From: JAXLVB01 sp046329195
Lineage (GTDB): Bacteria > Bacteroidota > Bacteroidia > Cytophagales > Spirosomataceae
Reading direction: 5' to 3'
DNA length: 64,000 nucleotides
NCBI GenBank assembly: GCA_046329195.1
Contig: JAXLVB010000003.1
Location: 558,001 to 622,000 of the forward strand
Shown here: in pieces, positions 50,631 to 60,800 of the stretch
Layout of the letters: the number at the start of each line of letters is the position of its first letter
Numbering within the stretch: the stretch's first letter is position 1
Notes under the pieces: generated by a model
Database searches by the model: none
What the model was told of the DNA's origin: nothing
The model's input: only the letters and a program-made list of their open reading frames with translations
Translations under genes and position numbers: made by a program

Positions 50631-51722
50631 TTACACTTCTATCACCAGCAATGACAGTGTAGTGCCTTGCCCTACTACCGAGCGGAGGTCTAACTCCATG
50701 AAACTCTCGGTGGCTCGTTTTTTAAAATTCCGCAGGCCGTTTCCCTCCGTTTGTTGATGAAGGTCAAAACCTTTGCCATTATCAGTCACCACAATATGAA
50801 TTCCTTCGGGTTGTTCAGAAATCTCAATGACTGCCAGCGTTGCTGCCGAATGTTTCGCAATGTTGTTGACGGCCTCTTTGATAATCAGATAGACATTACG
50901 CCGCTGCTCCATACTCATTTTGAATACCTTGGCAGGGCTTACTCCATTCAAAAACTCAAGTGTAATGCCCTGTGGTTGAAGGATTTGCAGTGCAAATGAA
51001 CGAATTTTTTCAAACAACTGTGGCAACGAGTCGTTGTCGGGGTTAATGGTCCAGACAGTATCTCGAATGTGCTGAATACTCTCTTCTGAATCTTGCTTGA
51101 TTTGGTTAAGAATAGGTAGTAGTTCGGTCCGTTCGGTAGGTTTTAACTTTTTTTCGACTACTTTAGTGGCAATGGCAATACTACTCAAGGTAGCGCCAAC
51201 TTCGTCGTGGAGGTCGGCAGCGATGCGGTTGCGTAGATGCTGTACCTTGAGTTTTTGCCGAAAATTATACAGCAAAAAGAAATAAACCCCTGCCGAAATT
51301 AACAACACCGCATACGCAACCACAGCCGGAATAAACCAGCCCGATTCGGTAAGAGAGGCTTCTATTTGTACGGGTATCGAGTACGAGGCTACCATGTGTT
51401 TACCACGAATAGCGCTTGAATACAAGGTGTATTCTCCTCCGGGCAAATTGGTATAGCGAATTTCGGGATAATCACTCAGTACCGTATCTTTATCGTATCC
51501 CATCAAAAAATACTGATATTGAACCGAATCGTAAGGGGAAAATACAAAGATCACGTCGTCGTCCAAGGCTTTTAGCTCGATGGAGTGCTGTGTCACTGAA
51601 TCGGAGGAGACACCGTTGATTTTTATGGTTTTGAGCGTCAAACGTTCCTGTGCTACAACCACCGCCATGCTTGTCAGTGTAATCCAACCTATTAGGGTGC
51701 ATTGGCGTAGTAGCATCATCAA
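50631..51722 (-). CDS. Sensor histidine kinase (NarX/HisKA_3 type)
   Basis: A 363-residue kinase. Signal or first helix at 1-25 (MMMLLRQCTLIGWITLTSMA); a periplasmic Y_Y_Y-like domain near 55-110 (RYTNLPGGEYTLYSSAIRG); a transmembrane helix at about 129-152; phosphoacceptor His172 in ADLHDEVGATLSSIAIAT; HATPase domain with IIKEAVNNIAKHSAA (N box), VTDNGKGFD (G1) and GNGLRNFKKRA (G2). The gene precedes the regulator at 49923 and follows the terminator of the giant adhesin. The short sensor suggests a small ligand or a partner protein. Confidence 0.94.
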   Translation of the reverse strand: MMMLLRQCTLIGWITLTSMAVVVAQERLTLKTIKINGVSSDSVTQHSIELKALDDDVIFVFSPYDSVQYQYFLMGYDKDTVLSDYPEIRYTNLPGGEYTLYSSAIRGKHMVASYSIPVQIEASLTESGWFIPAVVAYAVLLISAGVYFFLLYNFRQKLKVQHLRNRIAADLHDEVGATLSSIAIATKVVEKKLKPTERTELLPILNQIKQDSEESIQHIRDTVWTINPDNDSLPQLFEKIRSFALQILQPQGITLEFLNGVSPAKVFKMSMEQRRNVYLIIKEAVNNIAKHSAATLAVIEISEQPEGIHIVVTDNGKGFDLHQQTEGNGLRNFKKRATESFMELDLRSVVGQGTTLSLLVIEV

Positions 51723-51810
51723 ACGAGTTGAAGGTGATAATGCAAAATACTACAAAAATTTTGATATTTTTTGTCATACAAAACCATATTTTTTTTTTAC
51801 GGTAAGTCCT

Positions 51811-51845
51811 TAAAAAACAAGACCAAAGCAGGACTTCGGTCTTGT
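51811..51845 (-). terminator. Terminator of the giant adhesin gene
   Basis: ACAAGACC (51817-51824) pairs with GGTCTTGT (51838-51845), with AAG/CTT pairs inside the loop. On the minus strand it is followed by TTTTTTAAGG. It lies 34 bp after the adhesin stop at 51879. Confidence 0.85.
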
Positions 51846-51878
51846 AAGAGTTTCTGTAAAGTTGTTAAAGATTCTGTA

Positions 51879-54800
51879 TCAATGTTGCTTCCATACTTTC
51901 TTGCTTGCTCGCTTCGCCTCTTCGGTTTCGGCGTAGAGCAGGTAAAAGCCTTCTGGAGACTCCGACACATCCAATTCGATACGATGGACAGTAGTTTTTT
52001 CTGGTAAATACCATTGCTGTTTGGTCTGCCCTAATGTATTGAGCCAGTACAAATGGATACTTTCTGGTTTTTGCAAACGTACTTCTACTTGGATTTTACC
52101 CTGGGTAGGATTCGGGAACGTGTACAGCTCCATAGAATGGATTGCTACCTCAGCTTGTTCTGTTGCTGCCAAACGACTTGAAGTCGTACCAATCACAACC
52201 GAGGTGGTGGCCGTAGCTGTACAGCCTGAAGAAGCTTGTACCCCTGCTACCTGATAGGCTCCGGCCATCGCCGTAGTCACGGGCGAGCGGCTTGGGTTGC
52301 GCAAAGTGCTACTGAAGCCTCCTGGCCCTGACCAACTGTAAATCAGCCCTGTAGGAGTAGCCGCCAGATTAAGCACCGTACCATTTTGACTAAAAGAGTA
52401 GCTTGCCGCCAGGCTCAGAGCTGATAGTGAGATAATGGTGATACTGGCACGGTAGGTACACCCTGACGAGTTGGTGATGTCAACGTGATACGTTCCGCCC
52501 AAAGTAACAGCTACTTGGTTAGTGATGGCATCTTGTATAGGATTAAGACCAGTAACAACCGTTTCTCGATACCACCGATAGGTAGCACCCGCTATGGGCG
52601 ACACCGATAACGTAATGGTATTGCCGGCGCAGACATAGGGCTTGCCCGTTGAGATACTAATGTTGGCCGTAGTAATGGGGTTGACCGCCACACTGGTCGT
52701 TGCCACAGCCGAGCAACCCGCCGCATTGGTTACCGTAACCGAGTACAACCCAGCCATATTGGTGGTTACGTTGCTACGGTTGGGTAAGTTGCTGGTACTG
52801 GTAAAGGCCGCCGGACCTCGCCAGTTATAGGTTGTACCTCCTATGGCTCCAAACAAAAGGGTTTCTCCTTGACAAACAGGGCTGTTATTATCCGCTCTTG
52901 CATTTGGCAGGGCATTGATACTGACTGATACCGTTGCCGAAGAAGTGCAGCCATTAGCATTGCTAACCACCACGGTATAAGTACCTGCCTGATTGAGGTT
53001 GGTACTGGCAAAAACGGGATTTCGGGTGGTGCTTTCAAAGCCACAAGTACCACTGGGGCATGACCATGTATAAGACACTCCTCCCGAAGCTTGTAAGCGG
53101 ATGGTCTCGCCTAAGCATACGATAGAAGTGGTAGTGCTGGCGGTGGCTGTAGGTAATGGATAAATAGTGACACCCACTTTATAGGAGCCAATTGCAAGAC
53201 ATCCAAACCTATTTTCAGCCGTAACTGTAAAACTTCCCCCTTGCATAGTAGAGGTAGCTATATACGAAGGGTTACTGACATATCGGTTAAACCCATTTGG
53301 GCATGTACCAGATGGACAGTCCCAGGTGTAGGAGTCGCCTCCCGAGGCCGAAAGAGTAACCGTTTGACCCAAACATGCCGCTACATTATCTACAACGGTT
53401 AGTTTTGGAGCTGGCAATACCTCTACTGACACGGTTGCTGTACCTGTACATCCACTTCCGTTTTGTGCACTGACGGTATAAATCCCCCCTTGTGTAACTG
53501 AGACAGCTCTAAACGATGGCTTCTGAGCAGTAGAAGTAAATCCGTATCCTTGCCAAGAGTAACTAAGTCCTCCAGAAGCACTCAGTTCGACGGTATTCCC
53601 AGTACATACCACTGGAGTAGAAGTACTCGCTACAAAGTTGCTACTACCTGCTCCAGTAGCACAAAACGCCTGCCATGAGGCTCTACTGCCGCCTCCAGGT
53701 AAACCAGCATTGTTGGAGAAATCGTAACTAGGTGATGACAAACGTGCACATAGACCCGACAAAGCACTTGGATAACAACCAGTTAGTTGATTATTATTTA
53801 CAAAGAGTGCCGTCAAATTATTCAAAAGTCCCAGTCCGGCAGGAATACTTCCAACAAATTGATTATAGGACAAATCAAGAGATTTAAGCTCTGGCAAGTT
53901 GGATATATAGTCAGGAATTGGGCCACTGAGTTGGTTACGATGGACCATAAAATGAGTTATCCTTGTCAAATTACCCAATTCTGTGGGGAGTTGCCCATTC
54001 AATTGGTTAGAAGCGACAGAAAATTCTTTTAGATTACTCAAATTTCCTAACGAGCCGGGTATTGCCCCTGTCAGGTTATTCATATCTAACGCTATGATTT
54101 CTACATTACGCAGATTCCCTAATACAGCTGGAATAGAGCCACTTAGGTTATTGTCAAATAACAGAAGCTGTTTCAGATTAAGTAAATTACCCAACGAACT
54201 TGGAATCGGCCCACTAAATGCGTTATTGTTTAATGCCAACACTTGCAGATTACTAAGGTTACCTAACGAACTTGGTATCATTCCAGTTAGTTGATTACCC
54301 TCAAGGTTAATAGTTTCCAAATTACTCAACCCTGACAGCGAGGCAGGAAGCTCCCCTTGTAAGCGATTGTAACGGAGCGTGAGGCTATTCACTCGCCCAT
54401 TACTACATCCTACGCCAAGCCAAGTGCAAGGGTCACAGCCGCTTAACCAACCTGTTTTGCTTCTCCAATTAGCTCCGTTGGTAGCGTTGTAAAGATCTAT
54501 CAACGGCTGAAGATCTGGATGGGCACCTATTCTTACCGTAACGGTGGCGGTAGTACTACAATTACCGACCGACACAGCTTTGATATAGTAAGTGCCCCCT
54601 ACAGATACGACAGTAGGATTCGTTACTGTGCTGCTGAAACCACTGTCTGTAAAAAATGTTATTGTGCCATTAGAACGCACAACAGTTTGCAAATTGACTG
54701 TATTGGGTGGACACACAACCTCAGGCGTTGACACAACTATGGTTGGTGATATAGTGATCGTAAGACTCACTGAATTTGTGGCTGTACAGCCATTGAGTGT

Positions 54801-57800
54801 AGCTTTAGCAAAATACCTACCAGAACTGCTGACAGGATTCGCTACAGTACTGGTGAAACCTCCATTGTTAGAAAACGCTAATAAACCATTACTTGAAAAA
54901 ACGGTATTGAGGTCTATCGTACCACCACATTGAGCAGGTGGTGTACTAACGGCAAGGGTCGGTATTGGATTAATAACTACTTCTGAAGAAGCAGTTGCCT
55001 GACATCCATTTAGTGTTGCTCGGGCATAATACGTTCCTGATACACTCACTGGATTAGCTACTGTACTGCTAAAACCACTATTGGCAAAATAGGATAAAGT
55101 ACCATTGCTACTAAATACGGTGTTTAAGTTTAATGTACCGCCACATTGAGCTGTTGGTATAGCGATATTAAGCGTGGGTAACGGGTTGACTTTAACCGAA
55201 ATACTTGCCGAATTTGAACACCCATTACCATCTACTATCGTGACCGAATATGACCCGCTGCTGGCTATTTCTCCCACAAAAGAAGGCGTGGCACTCGTAC
55301 TGGCAAAGCCATTAGGACAATTGCCCGTTGGGCAGGACCAGACGTATGAGGTGCCCCCTGATGCACTCAGATTGATGATGGCTCCTACGCAGGTGGGGCT
55401 GTTACTTTGTACCGTGACCGTGGGGGATGGGTTAATCACTACAGCTATCGTTTGGGTAGCCGAGCAGCCCGCCGCATTGGTTACCGTAACTGAATATACT
55501 CCAGCCATATTGGTGGTTACATTGCTACGAGCAGGTTGGTTGCTGGTACTGGTAAAGGCCGCCGGACCTCGCCAGTTGTAGGTTGCTCCGCCCGTGGCGC
55601 TCAGGTTGAGCGTATTGCCTTGGCATACAGGGCTATTGCTGCTCACCGATACACCTGGCAGCGCATTGATACTGACCGAAACCGTTGCCGAAGCAGTGCA
55701 GCCGTTGGTATTACTAACTACCACGGTGTAAGTGCCTGCTTGATTGAGGTTGGTACTGGCAAAAACGGGATTCTTAGTGGTAGCATCAAATCCACAAGCC
55801 CCACTGGGGCACGACCACGTGTAAGACACCCCTCCCGAAGCTTGCAGGCGGATGGTCTCGCCCAAGCAGACTGTGGGAGTAGTAGTGCCAGCCGTGGTGG
55901 TTGGTAAAGGATTGATATCAACAGCCAAGCGAGTTGACGCCGTACAGCCTTGCGCATTGCTGGCACTAACCGTATAAAAACCTGCTTGCTGCACCGAAGT
56001 AGCTACAAATGAAGGTTTGCCACTATTGCTCACAAACCCATTGGGGCAGTTGCCTGTTGGACACAACCATCCATACGAGCTGCCGCCTGAGGCCGTGAGA
56101 TTAACCCTTTGCCCTACACAAACGGGACTATTGCTACTAATCACTATTGTTGGAGGGCTTACGACAGCTACCTGAACCGTAGCTGCTGCGGTACAAGCAC
56201 TTCCTCCATTGCTCACCACAACGGTATATACCCCTCCCAAAGCGGTAGAAGAAGCCGTTAGATTGGGGGTACGATTGCTTGAGGTATAACCATTTGGCCC
56301 GCTCCACGTATAAGCAACACCACCCGAAGCACTGAGTTGAATAACTCCTCCCACGCATACCGAAGGCGTAGCGGTGGTAGCTACTGGCGTAAAATTATCA
56401 CTCCCAGCCCCCGTAGCACAAAAGGCTTGCCACGAAGCATTACTTCCACCGCCAGGTAGGCCTGTATTAGAATTAAAATTGTAAAAAGTTAAACGGCTAC
56501 AAAGTGATGATAAACTGCTGGGGTAACATCCACTGAGTTGGTTCTCATTTAATTTCAGCTCTAGCAGCCTAGTCAAATTTCCTAAAGAACTGGGAATAGA
56601 ACCACTGAGTTGGTTTTCGCTTAAATGAAGGTGCAGCAAATTACTCAAATTCCCTAGGGAAGTGGGGATAGCACCTCTGAGTTGGTTTACGTGTAAAAGG
56701 AGATATTGCAGATTACCTAAATTCCCTAATGAACTGGGTATAGAACCACTGAGTTGATTAGATTGTAAATAAAGGGTTTGCAGATTACTCAAATTCCCTA
56801 ATGAGCTAGGGATTGGACCACTGAGTTCATTATTGCTCAAATTAAGGTATTTCAGATTACCTAAATTCCCTAATGAACTGGGGATTGGACCACTGAGTTG
56901 GTTGTAGTCTAAAGTAAGGTATTTCAGATTTCTCAAATTTCCTAAGGAACTGGGGATTGGACCACTGAGTTGGTTTACGTGTAAAAGGAGATTTTGCAGA
57001 TTACCTAAATTCTCTAATGAACTGGGGATTGTACCGCTGAGTTCATTATTACTCAAAGCAAGGTATTGCAGATCACTCAAACTTCCTAAGGAACTGGGAA
57101 TAGAACTACTGAGTTGGTTAAAGTTTAAAGCGAGATATTGCAGATTACTCAAATTCCCTAATGAACTGAGGATTGGACCACTGAGTTGGTTACTAGTTAA
57201 GACAAGATTTTGCAGATTACTCAAATTCCCCAACGAACTGGGTAACGTGCCTCTCAAATTATTCGCCCCGAGATCTACCTTAGTAACCCTCCCATTTGTA
57301 CAAGTGATTCCATACCAACCACAAGGATTACAGCCACTTAACCAGCCTTGTTTATTAGTCCAATTAGCGCCATTCGTGGCATTGTATAAGTCTATGAGGG
57401 GTTGGCGGTCAGGGTGCTCGCCTATGATTACGTTCACGCTGGCGGTAGCAGAGCAACTATTGGTATTGCTGGCCTTGATGTAATAGGTACCGCCTACTGC
57501 CACAGCCCTAGGGTTGGCCACTGCCGTGCTAAACTCACTGTCGGTAAAGAAACTCAACGTGCCGTTGGAGCTAACGGTCGCTTGTAAATTAACAGTATTA
57601 GGTGGGCAAACGGGGGCTGGTGTGGTTACGGCAATCGTTGGGAGAACATTCACGGCTACGGCAATAGTTTGTGTACCCGTGCAACCTGCTGTATTGGTGG
57701 CAGTAACCGAATAAATCCCCGCCCGAGCTACGGCCGCCGTAAGGGTCGGAGTAGCCGAGGTACTGTTAAATCCTTCGGGGCAATTGCCATTCGGGCAATT

Positions 57801-60800
57801 CCACGAGTAAGTATCGCCACCTGTAACCGCCAGACTGATGGTTTCGCCAACGCAGTGGCTTCCACTGAGCTGAATGCTAAGTGATATGGGCGTAACGGTA
57901 ATCGTTACAGCGTTAGAAGGTGCACTCACTACTTGGCCCACTTGGCAGGTAGCCGTTAGCGTGGTCGTGTTGCTAAATACCACGTTGCTTCGGCTAAGGC
58001 CATTCACCCCATCGCTCCACACTACCGTGCCGGCACAACTGGTGGCAAACAAATTAACGCTTTGCCCCGCACACACCGAGGCTTTGCTGGCTGCTATGTG
58101 CAAGGCACAGTTGCTCAACTCTTGGCCTTCGGCAAAATTGGAGGCCGTTCCCGTGAGTTCAAAACCCGAGAACGTACCCGGGTGGTTACCCGTAGCGTCA
58201 ATTAAGGTGCTTTGCGCCGTGTTGTCCCCATTGACTACCCCTTGGTTGGCTCGGTAATGGGCCACCAAACCCGCACTGCTACCCTCGAGTTGGCAGTTGA
58301 GATTAGCCGATACTTCCTGCGCTTGCAAGGCTCTGTCCCAGATACGGATTTCGTCTAAGGCCCCCTGCCAGTGGCGGCCACCTGCCCCCCAGCCACCCAA
58401 GCGTAGTGACTGGGCACCATTGTAATTAATATCCCCACTGGGGTAGGGCGAACCTTGCAGCACCCCATTGAGGTAGAATCGAGTCTCGGTGGCATCTTTG
58501 ACCAAGGCAATATGCTGCCAAGTACCTACCGTAAGAGAAAAAGGAATGACGAGGATTTGCCCAGATGCTTGACCGATTCCGAAATAATACTGCGAGGTAT
58601 TGGGGTCGTATTGCAACACCCAATTTTGATTAGTACGATGATCGGTGTCTATAATATCTACGTAACCCGTTGGTACGCTGGAGGGCTTGACCCACATTTC
58701 GAGGCTAAAGGTCTGGTAATTAAACCAATTGCCGAGTTCTACCTTGTCGTCGAGGCCATCAAACTGCAAGGCGCTGGCGGGGGTACTTGGGCAGTTGTTG
58801 ATGGTTACCACCGCCGATGCCGTTGCTGTACAACCATTCAAGCTCGCTTTGGCATAGTACGTGCCAGAGCTACTGACGGGATTAGCGACGGTGCTACTAA
58901 ATCCGCTATCGCTGAAATAGGTAAGTACACCATTGCTACTGAATGCCGTGCTGAGATTTATCGTTCCGCCGCATTGTGCCGCTGGCGTGGTTACGGCTAT
59001 TGTTGGCAAAGGATTGATGGTCACTCCCACCGAAGCTTTAGCCGTGCAACCATTCAAACTCGCCTTGGCGTAGTAAGTACCCGAACTACTGACCGGAGTA
59101 GCCGCTGCACTACTAAACCCGCTATCGCTGAAGTAGGAAAGTGTGCCATTGCTACTAAACGCCGTGCTGAGGTTCAGTGTTCCCCCACATTGCGCCGCTG
59201 GTGTAGTTACGGCTATGGTTGGCAAAGGATTGATGGTCACGCCTACCGAAGCCGTAGCCGTGCAACTATTCAAGGTCGCCTTGGCGTAGTAAGTCCCCGA
59301 ACTACTGACCGGATTAGCGACGGTGCTGCTAAATCCGCTATCGCTAAAATATTCTAAGGAGCCGTTGCTACTGAATGCCGTGCTGAGATTTATCGTTCCG
59401 CCGCATTGTGCCGCTGGGGTGGTTACGGCTATGGTTGGCAAAGGATTGATGGTCACTCCCACCGATGCCGTTGCTGTACAACCGTTTAAGGTCGCCTTGG
59501 CGTAGTAAGTACCCGAACTACTGACCGGAGTAGCAACGGTGCTGCTAAACCCGCTATCGCTGAAGTAGGTAAGTGCGCCATTACTGCTAAAAGCCGTGTT
59601 GAGATTCAGTGTTCCCTCACATTGCGCCGCTGGGGTGGTTACGGCTATGGTTGGCAAAGGATTGATGGTCACTCCCACCGATGCCGTTGCTGTACAACCG
59701 TTTAAGCTCGCCTTGGCGTAGTACGTGCCAGAGCTACTGACGGGATTAGCGACGGTGCTGCTAAATCCGCTATCGCTGAAATAGGTAAGTGCACCATTGC
59801 TACTAAATGCCGTGCTGAGATTCAGCGTACCACATTGGGCTGATGGTGTGGCTATGGCAATAGTAGGTAGTGGGTTTATCGCAACTCCCACCGTGGCCGT
59901 AGCCGTACAAGCCCCACCACCATTACTCACCACAACGGTATATACCCCTCCCAAAGCGGTAGAAGAAGCTGTTAGATTAGGGGTACGATTACTTGAAGTA
60001 TAACCATTTGGTCCACTCCACGAATAGGCCGTACCACCCGAAGCACTGAGCTGAATTCCTCCTCCCACACATACCGAAGGCGTAGTGGTGGTAGCTACTG
60101 GCGTAAAGTTATCACTCCCAGCACCCGTAGCACAAAAGGCTTGCCACGAGGCACTACTTCCACCACCCGGCAGGCCTGTATTACCCAAAAAGGGTGGAAA
60201 AAAGGCGACACTTCCCAAACGATTACATAGTGTTGACAAACTTATGGGATAACATCCACTGAGTTGGTTATTCTGTAAATCGAGGGTACTCAAGTTACTT
60301 AACCCCCCTAACGAACTAGGTATTGAACCACTGAGTTGATTATTATTTGAGTAGAGACTTTGCAAACTACTCAAATTCCCTATGGAGTTGGGAATAGAGC
60401 CGCTGAGTTGATTATTGGCTAAATTAAATGTTATTAAATTACTTAAACCACCTAACGAGTTCGGTATGGAACCATTGAGTTGATTATTATTTAATAGCAA
60501 AAATTGTAAATTACTTAACTGACCTAATGAGCTGGGGATTGAACCATTGAGCTGATTATTATTTAATGCTAAAAATTGTAAATTACTCAACTGACCTAAT
60601 GAGTTGGAGATTGAACCACTGAGCTGATTATTATTTAATGCCAATGATTGCAAATTACTCAACTGACCTAATGAGTTGGGGATTGAACCATTAAGGTGAT
60701 TATTATATAGATGAAGATATTGTAGATTATTTAAATTACCTAATGAACTAGGGATTGGGCCATTAAGTTGATTTGAATATAGCGTTAAGTGTTGTAAACT

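Noticed and set aside
56510..57250. Regular 72-bp repeats resembling a CRISPR array
   Set aside because: Units are in frame, encode leucine-rich repeats and have no unique spacers; there are no cas genes.
58455..59357. 300-codon frame antisense to the adhesin gene
   Set aside because: It reflects the codon bias of the tandem repeats on the other strand; the same peptide recurs at the duplicated site 62325, which shows it is a shadow.
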